From: Laetiporus sulphureus 93-53
Lineage: Eukaryota > Basidiomycota > Agaricomycetes > Polyporales > Laetiporaceae
Assembly (NCBI RefSeq): GCF_001632365.1
Contig: NW_024468541.1
Location: 46,372 to 110,371, forward strand
DNA: 64,000 bases
Direction of reading: 5' to 3'
Made by a program: the position numbers and the translations under genes. The notes under the pieces are model-generated. The model worked only from the letters and a program-made list of their open reading frames with translations, was not told the origin of the DNA and made no database searches. Numbering within the stretch: position 1 is the first letter of the stretch; each line of letters begins with the position of its first letter. This document shows positions 46,391 through 57,500 of this stretch, piece by piece.

Positions 46391-47107
46391 TGTCACAGAT
46401 TTTTGCCACAATGTCTGCACGTGACTTTTCTCATGCCACAGATCATGTGTTTCACAAAAATCTCATGCCACTCAGCCACAGACACGACGTGTAAAGATCA
46501 GGTGATAGTCCACATCACATGTTATGGTCCAGACCCGTGGATGGTACGGTCGGACCTGTCTATTCCAGGATACAATAGAGGCACCCATCTGGGAACAAAG
46601 GGAACAAGGACTATTGTTATGCATCAGCCTTCCACTTCCTATTAGTTTAGGCAGAAGCCCAGATAGGCATGATGTTCACACCGAAGAACAAAAGAGAAAC
46701 CAAGATAGGCACGATGTTCACACACGTTGCTGCGGCAGCCATCAATCTTCCCACTTATTGTTCTACTTCCGGACATCCCATTGTTTCATGTACAGCCATT
46801 TGCTTATACCCGTAGATAGGTAGCTTAGATAAGATAGCCTGCTGTACGTGTATATAAGACCAGCCTGTAGAGGACAAAACTTCAGATTGTTTGTCCTTGT
46901 CTACTACCGTAGCATCCACTGAGCCTAGCAGCTCCCACATATATCTCTCTCACCCATCTAACTGCTTGCTTCACCAAGTAAGTTATAGGCTCACCAGCCA
47001 CTTCAGGGGTCAGGGAGATTACAGGGAGCAGGAGGATCAGGGCGGCACGTTCTACGTGACTGTTCCTTTTTAGTCTCTTTGTTTTCTCATCCAGCGGTGC
47101 TGTGACA
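46391..47107 (+). repeat. 3' LTR of Gypsy copy 1
   Basis: Matches the 5' LTR at 38922-39639 with moderate divergence, including a middle segment of different length (46620-46760) shared with the LTR at 58671. Ends CTGTGACA at 47107. Confidence 0.9.
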
Positions 47108-47389
47108 GATCCTGACCAACATGTATATATATGATCTACGTGAGTCTGAGTATCCCCAGATTCATTATACTATTGTATGCAGCCAGCAGGTCAGCTCTCC
47201 CCCTTCCACCATTTGTGCAAGGCCATGCATGGGCTTTGTCCTTTATACTGATTGTATGCTGCTGCACGCCATCCTCAACCTAGCCCTTGTGGCAGGCTTT
47301 TATATTATGGATTTTATTGTGCAGATCACAAGTGCAGCCTAGCTTTATTGCAGGTACCACCTTCCCTTGTTGGGTTGGTGTGTATATGC

Positions 47390-48705
47390 ACTGTGACAGA
47401 GACCAACAAAGTGATCCTGCTTTTAAGGTATGCCACCCTTGCACTAGCTGAATTTAACCTGATTTTACTTCAGAACATTTTGCTCAACCTCAAGACCCAC
47501 TTGCTTATGCAGCTTAGAATAATGGTGTATGATGGTGATGAGACCGAGTTCACCCCAGATGACCTTGACATGATGCGCATTGTCAAAAATCAGATTTATT
47601 TTCCCAAAGTTGTATGCATCAACTATATGACCTATGACATGCGACGAGCTCAAGAATCAATCAATCCATGCTCTCATGCTGACATCATGTTGCTTTCTCA
47701 TGAAAATGATGTTGATGCTGAGTTGCATCTGTACTGATATGGTCGAGTGGTCGAGATGTTCCATGTGATGGTAAAGCATTCTGGCATCTGGTCAAAGTCA
47801 TCTGCACCTCAGTGCATCAATGTCTTGTGGATTCACTGGTTTGGATGAGAAGAAGGCATGTCAATGGTGAGTTTAAATACACTATGGCAACCCTGCGTTG
47901 GATTTGTTCCTGATGAAGATTCACATGCCTTTGCATTTGTGAACCCAGATGAGGTGTTGCACACTGCACATCTAATCCCTGCATTCATTCATGGCTATAT
48001 CATGGACCTCCTGCCATGTTCAGCCATGTGACAGCCTAAGAAACAGGACACTGACTATGTTTATTACTATGTGAATATGTAAGTATTTAGTGATATTGTT
48101 ATCTGATAAACTGATTTAGCCATGGTGCAGTTTCGTTAATCGAAACATGTTCATATGCTACTTTAGTGGTGGCATCAGACACCATGGTGCTGACACAGGT
48201 ATTCACAGGGGAGATGCTGCTGACCTGTTTGAACACCTCATGTAAGATGGTTGATGACCCTCCACAGGAGCCAACAGTGGAGGACCATGAAAACAAGCCA
48301 GGAAGCGATGGCAGAGATGAAGAGAAAAGTGCAGCTGACACTGAAGAAAAAGAAAATGTGGCATATGAAGAGCAAGATGTCACTTATGCCTCAGATGGCA
48401 CATTAAAGAATGACGATGGTGAAGAGCAGTGTGAGCCAAATGTGGGCGACAATATTTGTGCTAGTGAGAAGGGGCACTTGGGTCCTGAAGATGGAGAAGT
48501 TGTCGACAATGAGTCAGTTTATGGGGCTATGCTGCACTCTAATGTGTTGAGGTATATATATTCATCTTGGTCTCCATTTTGCAGACCTGATCTCGAGCCA
48601 TTTTTTCACAGCCTGCTTGAATTGGGTGTCTATGGTGCAGTAATACTCAATGTATTCATCTCGTGCAGTGTAGAAAAAATATGTTGTTCCCCTTGCAAGC
48701 TATAA
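47390..48705 (+). pseudogene. Remnant of a Plavaka-like (CACTA-type) transposon protein, C-terminal part
   Basis: Frames at 47390-48250 match the C-terminal region common in Agaricomycete Plavaka-type transposon proteins: MTYDMRRAQESINPCSHADIM, then RVVEMFHV, NVLWIHWFG, VGFVPDEDSHAFAFVNPDEV, HLIPAF, YYYVNM and FVNRNMFICYFSGGIRHHG. Stops and intron-like gaps interrupt it. An acidic frame follows (48260-48560). The N-terminal catalytic part is missing. Identification rests on remembered family patterns. Confidence 0.55.
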
Positions 48706-49896
48706 GCAGTTGTGAATGACTTTCCAGACTGAAACAGATTTATCTATGAATATATATATATTTAATTGCTTACAGGAGCTTCAGAAGAGCACACAAGACT
48801 GCCAGTCATTTGAAATCTCTCATAGGACCTATGGGAGTATAAAAGCACATATATGCATATTTCTATATTTATTTACAATCTCAACTCCTGTGTGGTATAT
48901 AAAGTCTCACTGCCATTTATATACTAATGCACCTTTTGCTGATGTTGATCCATTTATCTCTCATCCACCCTCCTCTCACTCTTTCCTCATCTGTTTTCTT
49001 TTTCTGGCTTTTTTTCTCTACTGCCTTTGTTCTCACTTCTTTTGGCTAGGACCTTGTCTACTCGAGTACTTTGTATTCATCTAGCTGATGTACTCGAAAC
49101 CTCAGACAAATGATATGTGAGGGCCCCCGGTGAATGCCAGAGGCTCATGAACCCACTATTTTCCCTCCTCCAGCCTGATAGAGATGAGTACGGCAGCAGA
49201 GGTCATACCAGGACCATTTTGTGCCATCTGTCCGAAGAGATCTGTGACATTAGAAGTGCCACAAACTAAGGTTCAGGAAAGGTGAAAATGGGCCTTTTCT
49301 GATTTTGTTATTTCAAAATTATTCACTTAATGAGAAAAGCCTACATTATTTGGTTCAATTATAACACTTTTCCTGCAAAACTAATTGATATTTTCTTTGC
49401 TGTTGGCAAGTGCACGCAGGAAGCATCAACGCTTCACGCAAAGCTACCCATGAACCCTATGCACGTCACGAATACAAGCATCTACATACACATTACTACT
49501 ACGCTACGCCACGTCACTGAAAATAAATTAACCCGTCGGGCGGGCCAGTACAGTCGCATGATGAGTTACAACATTACACAAGCTAGGTATCCTACAAGTT
49601 CCTTGCACCTTAGCGTCAGTCCGGGTCCGTTGTCCATGTACAACCAACTACACTGTCCCTGGTGAAGGCGAGAGAGTCAAACGAGCGTGTCTGCGTGTCT
49701 GCTGGTCAGCGGTGTCAGCCGCAGAGAAGGAGCGTCGAACGCGTGCGCGTGAGGAGCCGGCTTTGTGCGAGGCAGGTTTTGGACAGCGACGAGCAGGGTG
49801 GCCCGCACAGGAGGCTACAGGGCGCACGAGTAGAATACACGTGCACGCCGAGTACAGCAGGTCCTGTGCACGTCGCGAATGCGTCGCGAGTGTCGC
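48706..49896. other. Spacer from AT-rich repeat DNA to GC-rich host DNA
   Basis: No gene recognised. Up to about 49350 AT-rich; from 49660 strongly CpG-rich, as in undecayed host DNA. Plus-strand frames near 49660-50010 are shadows of the gene on the other strand. Confidence 0.5.
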
Positions 49897-51131
49897 TCAG
49901 AAACACTCCTCGCGGTCGAGGATGGTCATGAGCCCGGGGATGCCCTTCGCGTGCTCGATCGCGACGGGCGACTGTGGGTCGGGGCGTGCAGAGCGGGCGG
50001 CGGAGGCGGCGTAGCGGATCTACGGACCGAGTCAGGCTATGAGGAAGAAGAGGGGAGAGATAGGGGGGAAGAGAGTACATACGTGCACTTTGAACGTCCG
50101 TCCGTCGTCTCGGGGACCGCAGATCGTGCAAGACCATCTGAGCGGGACTCGAGGTCAGTACTTGTTTAGCTGATGAGAGATAGAGGCACGCACTGCTCGT
50201 CGACAAGGACACTCCCACCCAGCGTTTTCGCTTGCTCCAGCAACTCCGCCCTCACGAGCCTAAGCAGCCGTGCCGTGTCGACGCCGTCACGGCACACGAA
50301 CGTGTATTCCTTAATGAGCGGTATGCACCGCCTGCTCACCGCTGCCTTACCCATTCCATGCCCTCCTTCGCTCACGCTCCCATCGTTCGGCTCGTCGGCC
50401 AGCTCGTCCGCGAGGCTCCAGTCCGTTTGTGGGCCAGGGCCCGAGGAGCTCTGGAGGTGGATGCACGGGCGGGGGTGTCGTAGGCGGCGGAGCTTGACGA
50501 GGAGGCGGGCGGCGCCGGGGAAGGAGAGGTGCATGCCCGGGAGAGGGCTCTGCAAGCGCGAGCGCGGGGAGGACGGCGTCGAGGGCAATGAGGAAGAGTG
50601 GAGGCACGGGGAGACGGGGCACAGCGGGGAGGCCGGGGGCGTGCAGAATGTCGTTGGGGAGGGCATCGGAGGCTGGTGTGGTTTGCGCTCGTCGATGGTG
50701 GTGGAAGGAGAGACGTTGCCGAGGGAGAAGGAAGGGCGGGGGGTTAATATTGTGGGAGGGGAACTATAATTGTCGCATCGGGAAGACGTGAGAGATGGAG
50801 ATGGATCGTCCGCCCCGCTATTTTTGGACCGGTCGTGATTGCGCCAACGTGGCCCTCTCACGCCAGCCCTCGGGCTTTGACCCGTTGTAGACTTGGTCTG
50901 CTGGTGCTCTTGTTCTGCGCTGGTGGCGACGAGACCGAGGAGTCCTTTGCTGCATTGATGGGCATCAGTGTTTCGGTCCACCCGCGAGGCAGCGAACCTG
51001 AATGATGCGTTGATGACTCGGCCTGCGCTGTGATTCTTCACAGAACGCCGGAGCCGCCTCCCACCGGACCTTCTCTTCCCAGCGCGGGTCTCCACATCAG
51101 TTGCAGCCCGGTCGCACCAGTTCTTGAGCAA
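49897..51131 (-). CDS. Conserved basidiomycete protein of unknown function
   Basis: Three exons: from about 51131 to 50194, 50137-50083 and 50019-49897. The joined C-terminal part reads SRRCIPLIKEYTFVCRDG, then DEQWSCTICGPRDDGRTFKVH and IRYAASAARSARPD ... HAKGIPGLMTILDREE. A CxxC pair (CTIC) and this ending recur in many Agaricomycete hypothetical proteins as far as I recall. The N-terminal part is Ser/Pro-rich and low in complexity, and includes a basic LVKLRRLRHPRP stretch. The start at 51131 is simply the first ATG of the frame; a later Met or another exon is possible. Its strong CpG content sets it apart from the repeats on both sides. Confidence 0.55.
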
Positions 51132-51440
51132 TCCGAACCCACGATCCGAAAACGTTGCCTGCGATCAATCGTCGCGCTCTCCTTGCCAGCCCGTGGGTTT
51201 TCCCGTATCTTGGTTGCGACAAGGCTGGCTCCGCATACGCTTTGCTCACCGTCTGTTGAGCTGCAGTAAAGTTGGGCGTAGACTCGAGCGCTCGCACGTC
51301 GTGCCACGTTGACTGCTGGCTTGGCCAAGACTGTTCCGGTGCTCCACCTGGCGATAAATCGTCCGTTATAGATGTTGGAAGTCATACAGACTTTATGTCC
51401 AGTGGGACACGGACTTAGACGTTCCGCGCGCATTCGCTTC

Positions 51441-52952
51441 ATGGATCTTGAACCGCAACCACCACCTCCTTCCGCTAGCGCCGAGGACTCGTCCTCCTCA
51501 TCAACGGAACTCGTGCACACAGACTACACCCCCAAACTTACATTAGCTGTCCGACAGGCCTTACGGCAATGGCAGGCTCAGGGACCCTCTGAGCTGCTCA
51601 CTGACATCGACTCTATGGTCGATGCTGCCTTTGCGATTCATCAGGCAGTGTTTCGAGTCGTCGGCCATGCCGAGCTATTGAACCGAAACAACACTGACCT
51701 GGACGATCTCCATAAACAGCGTCTTAGGGCTGTCTCGGACAAGTACGAACCCCGCCCCTCCCTCTCAACCCCTCGACCAGAACCCACCCCTGTCCGATCC
51801 CCCCCTCCGACCACTGGACCCGACCTCACAGTGGCCCTCCAGGACCTTCGCTCCGCCCTCGATGCCAGGCTCGATGCCTTGGAGACTCGAATGGTGACTG
51901 TGACCCCCTCATCACAGGCGAAGGCTCCCCCTCCTCCCAAACCTCAGGTACGTGGCACTCCCAAGAAGCGCTCGTACGCGGCGGCAGCTGCCCCTTCTCG
52001 TCCGGCTCCTCCTGTGACGACTCCGAACCCACCTGCTCCCCCGAAAGCTCATGGGCCCAAGTGCGCTCCGGAGCCCTTGAGGTATGTGGTTCACTTTGCT
52101 GGCTCCGCGCTGGCACACCTGCTTCAGACGCCCCCCGCCCAACTTGTCAGTGTGGTTAATGCAGCACTGGCTGCGATACCGACTGCTGGAGGACTGGCTA
52201 CAGTCGCGGCCTACCCGAGCTCCTCTGGCAACATCGTCCTGGCTTTTCCCACTACCACCTCATACCACCGCATTGACGAACACATCCTGACCCTTCGTGC
52301 TGCCCTCAAGCTCAACCTGACACAACACGTCTCCAGGGACGTCAAGTGGTCTCCGATCCTCATAGGCAATGTCAGCACCAGGACAGCTCCAGGTGACGCT
52401 GTCCACTCAACGTCAACTCTGTCGACCGAGCTCGTGAAGAACCCCACGCTTGCGCACCTCCGCATCACCCAACCTCCGCGCTGGGCATGTCAACCTGAGC
52501 AAATTGACAGTGCTCGCTCGTCCGTAGTCCTCGGATTCGAAGACCTGGATGGCTCCATCCTCACCGCCCTCCTTCAGACCCCCCTCTTCGCTTTCGGTAC
52601 TTCCATCACCACATCATGCTGGTGTGAGAAGCCACGCCTCTGACAGTGTACGAGGTGCTGGAGTTATGGCCACCTCGTTGCAGGCTGCATGAAGCCACCC
52701 CGGTGCTGTGTGTGCGCCGGCCACCATCTTGAATTGGTGCACCGCGCTCGGTGCGCGGTGTGCGTGAAGGAGAATCGCGCTGCCTCAGACCCCTGCGCTC
52801 ATGCACGCTGCATGAACTGTCATGGTCTCCACCACGCCGACTCCGACCAATGCCCCAAACGCACCGCTTTTCGGAACGCCGGCCCCACTCCAACCTCTTC
52901 TCTCGAGCGCCCCGTGCTGCCTGCTGCTGGTGACTCTGATGTTGCCATGTAG
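51441..52952 (+). pseudogene. LINE ORF1 (Gag-like, zinc knuckles), one nonsense change
   Basis: Starts at the ATG 51441 (MDLEPQPPPP); codons upstream of this belong to the LTR. The N-terminal part is Pro/Ser-rich with a short helical region, then a Pro/Ala linker, and a roughly 200-residue domain like the RRM-type middle of fungal Tad-like ORF1 proteins. Three CCHC-type knuckles close it (CTRCWSYGHLVAGC, CCVCAGHHLELVHRARC, CMNCHGLHHADSDQC). A TGA at 52641 just before the first knuckle probably replaces CGA. Such proteins bind element RNA. Confidence 0.7.
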
Positions 52953-53247
52953 GGGTGAGTGTGACTCCATTTCCACCACGCTCCTTCCTTTTTCTTTTCT
53001 AGCACCCCCCGTCCACTCCCCTCCATCACCACAAGGCATGCCCGCACCGAATATGGAGTTAACATGCTGGCGTAGTAACACTTAAACGCAGGGGATCAGT
53101 TTTTATCCAGCCTGCTACATGGTAGGGTTCACCGCGCGTCACCCACTCATTCTGTCGATTCCCTCAGTTTCTTTCCTCCACCCTGACATCTCTTTGGCTG
53201 TCAACTCAATCTGCCCTTTGGTCCACCGTTGTGCAATTTACTAACGC

Positions 53248-53358
53248 TGGTCCAGCTGGCTCTCCTCAATGTTCAATTGGTTACCATGCCCCGCACGCCA
53301 CTTTGCCTCTGCGGTGGACGAGGTCTGTTTGGTGGGAGTATCTTGGGGGTTCGATTCC
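53248..53358 (+). promoter_or_regulatory. Possible RNA polymerase III A and B boxes in the LINE tail
   Basis: TGGTCCAGCTGG (53248-53259) fits the A-box consensus TRGYNNARNNGG; GGTTCGATTCC (53348-53358) fits the B-box consensus exactly. The 88-nt spacing is long but allowed. No tRNA cloverleaf forms around them. Could be a SINE-like head or chance. Confidence 0.35.
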
Positions 53359-54056
53359 CCTTACACAGTGTTTCTAATGAGTCAACGGACTGACCGCGGC
53401 GCAGTTTTCGAGTTTGGTCAGGCATATGCATTTTGTTAGATTATCAGCGCTTGCGTGGTCCATGACACAGCTTACCGGGCTTCGTGCCCTTCTACTATAT
53501 GCCTGCTTTGTTGCGTCCGTGGGGACCTGGTGCCCGTACGTTAAGCTTCTTCGCCCCCAGATGCGTCTGGTCCTCCGTTGTTACACGATATGTATTTACA
53601 CACCTCCGACCGCCCCTTCGGGGTGGGATATAAATTGTACTCAAAAAAAAAGCATGCATTCACTTATGTAATCACGTAGCCACAAGCGCGCTCGATCTTT
53701 TCCTGCTCCTCAGCACTCGCATCATACATCGAGGCTGAGGTAAGTACCTACTGGATTCCTTACATACCTTTTACTCATACACTGTAGTCACTCATTCCTA
53801 TGTGTCTTACAGGTATTTATATAGCACTCGCATCATACATCGAGGCTGAGTCACTCGTTCCTACGTGTCTTATAGCCCTCGTAAATTTTCACCTCGGACA
53901 ATAGGTTATGAGCCCTACGGCTACACACTAACCTGTCCATTCATTCAAGCTTCCACTGTGCTCACACTCCTTTAAATCTTCTCTCTTCGACCAGCACCCA
54001 CACCAGCACCTCCTGCACCACAGTCTACACCTTCTCACTCCACATCCTCTCACGCC

Positions 54057-54419
54057 ATGTCCAAATCTGTCAAACTCTCTCTCAGCTCAAACCGCCTCTA
54101 TGACATACCATTCCTCGAGGATGATAGAGCAAACCGCCTCTATGACATACCATTCCTCGAGGATGATAGAGCAAACCGCCTCTATGACATACCATTCCTT
54201 GAGGATGATAGAGCAAACTATCAGCAATGGAAGTTCCATCTCAAGACGATGCTATGCATCAGAAAGCTCTGGAACATCACCCAGGGTAAGGAAGCTCAAC
54301 CTTCAGACTCTGAACCTGACAAGCAGGCCGAATGGGATGACAAGGATCAAGCAACATGGATACCGAACTCACCCTACAAATGGTCCATCAAGGCGTGGTC
54401 AGCAACACGAACACCATGA
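54057..54419 (+). pseudogene. Copia Gag N-terminal fragment with triplicated segment
   Basis: The frame begins MSKSVKLSL and includes the Copia Gag start pattern (IPFLEDDRANYQQWKFHLKTML ... LWNITQG in outline), then a stop. A 42-bp segment is present three times (54089-54214), tripling NRLYDIPFLEDDRA. The remainder of the interior is degenerate. Confidence 0.65.
54089..54214 (+). repeat. Three tandem 42-bp units
   Basis: Three nearly identical 42-bp copies in frame within the Gag start; the only clear difference is one base in unit 3. Confidence 0.9.
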
Positions 54420-55979
54420 GCAACACGACTCACGACATAAAGGCCGGTAAGCCCATCCAGACGGGCATCAAGCCCTCAGCCACACACATCCACATGCATG
54501 GATGTATGGCCCATGACATCAGACTCGACCTCAAGTCGGTCAAGTGCGTCACCCTCAGGCATGCTCAAAATGTGAAGGCACATGCTGCCTCTCACCGAAT
54601 GAGTGGGCGCACACACGATGCGCAAAATGCCACCTCCGATGAGGGTGTCCATACACAGCAGACACACACGGTGATCGACCCTGAACTTCAACATGAAGTG
54701 CAGGGCAAACCACCAAACTCATCTGCTGGCACTCCTCACAGTCCTCGCGAACGATGAGTGGCTCATATCGCGATCATAGCCGCCGAACACGACTCAATGC
54801 CACCACCACTTGATGCACTCAGTAGCACATCCACTGGCAATAGCGACAATGACAGCAGCAATGACCAAGACGATGAGGGCAACACAGTATCCTCGTCCAG
54901 CCATCATGCTGCGTTGCCACGCCAGACCATGTTAAACCTCTCACCTGCTCCTTCACCCCAGTGCAAAAATGAGAAGGAGGACTCACCTGCCATCTCAAAG
55001 GTCACAACATCCCTTTCTCACACTCGGACTCAATGCTTGGCCACTCCTACTCCCACTCCAGAGGCTCCAAAGAGCCATGTCCATCAATCGACATGCGCGT
55101 GCTGAGCACCAATTTGCGATGATGACCTGTGGCTTTCTGTTAGTGCATACAAGCCCAAGACAGTCCTAGGAGACTTTAGAGCCAAGACAAAGCTGAGAAT
55201 AGAGACCCCAGAAGTCCAAGAGAGAGTGAGAAGCGAAAGGGAACAGCCAGAGAGAGAAGGAAAGAACACGCATCAAGTGGGCACAGTCGAACGTGACAAG
55301 ACTCACATAGGCGCTACAAGTCACTCAGTTGACGAAGAACCTCGAAGAATCAACATCAGATGTGGATCAACGAAAATTAGTGACAATGGAAGACCTTACC
55401 CTGTTCGTCAAGGCCACACTCAACGACGAGTACGACCGTCCATGCACCGCAATCAGGCATGATCCAGGTGAAGTCACATGATGCAGACAGTGTACAGCAG
55501 CCCAGGTTCTATCTGCCCAGATGGACTCAAGAAACCCTACGCCACAGGCACTTACAATCCAATCCGTGCAAGCCACAGTATGTTTCAAAGACCATTGGTC
55601 ACGCACAGCACAAGCAGCATGAAGGATTCAGTTAGTGTTCTAAAAGTAGGTCCACATTCCCACTGAGTGGGCATGTTGGAAGTCATACAGACTTTATGTC
55701 CAGTGGGACATGGACTTGGACGTTCCGCATGCATTCACTTATGTAATCACATAGCCACAAGCACGCTCGATCTTTTCCTGCTACCTCAGCACTCGCATCA
55801 TACATCGAGGCTGAGGTAAGTACCTACTGGATTCCTTACATACCTTTTACTCATACACTATAGTCACTCGTTCCTACATGTCTTACAGGTATTGATATAG
55901 CACTCGCATCATACATCGAGGCTGAGTCACTCATTCCTACGTGTCTTACAGCCCTCGTAAATTTTCACCTCGGACAATA

Positions 55980-56533
55980 ATAGAAGCCCAGTCAGACATT
56001 AATTCTGACTCTCGTCTGTGCGGACTTTGCCAAGTACTTGCTCCGGATGCAGATTCTCTTCTGATCAATTCCACTGCTTCTGATGCTTGTACGGTAACTC
56101 TCCAAATTTAAGGCTCTCGCACCTTCTGTCATCCAATGCCATCTTGCTGCTTCGTATCCATTGTTGTTGCATTGCAGACAATGTAGAGCTTTCCAAACAG
56201 ACCAGCTCCATATCTGAGCAAGATGTCCTGATTCCCATCATGCATAGTGCACACGGCTAACATGTTACGTATGCATGCAGCATATGCATGCTTGCTGCTT
56301 AGCTGGTTCTGCCTTTGCTGTTGTGCTGTGCTGATTAGCGATGGCATATCCCCCAAACTATCTCACAGAACACGGTACCCTGCTTCAAGAATGCTGAAAG
56401 TCCTACCACGTTCAGGACACTGATGGTCTTTACTCGCAATCTCTGACTGCATTCTTTCTAATTTTCCTTGCTGTCCTGTGTTTGGGGCTCTTCACTTCTG
56501 AGGCTCGCTCTCGTTGCTACATCTTCCCCTTCC
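55980..56533. other. Spacer between Copia element and solo LTR
   Basis: No gene. A short minus frame (56129-56356) has no domain. Confidence 0.5.
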
Positions 56534-57179
56534 TGTTACAGTTTCAGCACTTCATGGTCACGTGACACTTACTATTTATGGTTCATAGGTCTTGTGGACA
56601 TATTCTAGGATTAGCAGTTTTTCGTTTTCATGATTTACTCACTCAGGTCATGTGAACAAGACCTTCGTGTTTGAGGTTTTCTATTTTACCTATGCTTTTC
56701 TTAGCTCGCCAATTACCTGGCTCACAGCAGCTAAGCTCCGGTGTGTTTCATCTATCTTTAGGATAGTGGGACCCCCTGTACTAGTACCCCAGACTATAGG
56801 TCTGTGACTATATAAGGGGCACGAATCACGGAGAAAGGACTAACCTCTTCCTCCTTGTTTCCAAGACCCGTTCTTTCACTAGAACCCTTTTTGACAAGAA
56901 GCTTTCTCAATACTTCAGGTCTTAATGGATCAGTTGGGATCTGCACTCGCTCTCAAGGGGTATTCAAGCTCGTGCGCTTGTCTAGAGATCAGAGAGCAAA
57001 CCTAGTAACCTGCGAGTGAACGTGCAGTAGCCTCTCAGCGACCTAGCAAGAGTAGAGTGACCAAATCTCACTGCTACACACTACTAGGATTAAGACCCTA
57101 CTATAACATTCAATGAGGAGCTAGCACGTGCTGTAAGGGCAAGTGGTTAGGAAGGTTCTCGAGGGAACGCTTCATAACA
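56534..57179 (+). mobile_element. Solo LTR (forward orientation)
   Basis: Ends TGTTA and TAACA with flanking 5-bp duplication CTTCC (56529-56533 and 57180-57184). A TATA run (CTATATAAGG, about 56808) and a C-rich, T-rich leader follow. Same family as the solo LTR at 35629-36400, in opposite orientation. Confidence 0.88.
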
Positions 57180-57500
57180 CTTCCTCACTCGATCAATGCT
57201 CCTACCAGCAGCCCATGTCATATCTTTACATGATTTTATGCGCTTCATGATGTTGGCTTTACCTTTTTACTCTGCTTATGTGATTGCAATTCCATCAAGA
57301 GCAGTCAATGTCATATGCAGCAGTCATGCGGAGTCATAACCTGCATTATACAACGTAGCCATGTTGTCTACCTGTCTTGCTTTCCAGTAAGCAGACAGAA
57401 CCAGGTGTGGCATAGATGAACATCTCACAGTCATCGCAGCAGCCTTGTGAATGAGGAATAGTGAACCATAACATTAAGTTCGCTGCATGTCAAATGTGTA

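Larger units (their letters stand above)
38922..47107 (+). mobile_element. Ty3/Gypsy chromodomain LTR retrotransposon with dUTPase, copy 1 (decayed)
   Basis: Two LTRs (38922-39639 and 46391-47107) of about 718 bp enclose an extra ORF, gag, and pol in the order protease, reverse transcriptase, RNase H, integrase, chromodomain, dUTPase. A G-rich polypurine tract (46380-46388) precedes the 3' LTR. The flanks (GGGCT left, GATCC right) do not form a target duplication, so one end may have recombined. All frames contain stops, so it is inactive by itself. Confidence 0.92.
51440..53651 (+). mobile_element. LINE-like insertion with ORF1 only, inside the Copia 5' LTR
   Basis: A 2.2-kb insertion splits the LTR. 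The 14-bp flanks (51426-51439 and 53652-53665) match except at three positions of the C-to-T/G-to-A type. It ends in an A run (53643-53651). It carries one zinc-knuckle ORF and then about 690 bp of tail; no endonuclease or reverse transcriptase motif was seen. Insertion with a poly(A) end and long target duplication is the mark of target-primed reverse transcription. Confidence 0.82.
51373..55979 (+). mobile_element. Short non-autonomous Ty1/Copia-type LTR element with a nested insertion
   Basis: LTRs of about 306 bp: 5' copy 51373-51439 plus 53652-53903 (split), 3' copy 55674-55979. The 5-bp target duplication ATAGA is at 51368-51372 and 55980-55984. GGTTATGAGCCC at 53904-53915 is complementary to the anticodon stem-loop of initiator tRNA-Met, the half-tRNA primer used by Copia elements. 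The interior (53916-55673) encodes only a Gag start and degenerate frames; no protease, integrase or reverse transcriptase was found. Confidence 0.82.

Noticed and set aside
50173..50769. Plus-strand 198-codon ORF in GC-rich DNA
   Set aside because: Shadow of the minus-strand gene whose three exons join to a conserved-looking C-terminus.
51372..51440. ATG at 51372 as start of the zinc-knuckle ORF
   Set aside because: These bases are the beginning of the Copia LTR (matching 55674 onward); the inserted element and its own ATG start at 51440-51441.
53340..53365. tRNA gene in the LINE tail (T-arm-like GGGGGTTCGATTCCCC)
   Set aside because: No acceptor, D or anticodon stem can be formed around it; kept only as a possible Pol III B box.
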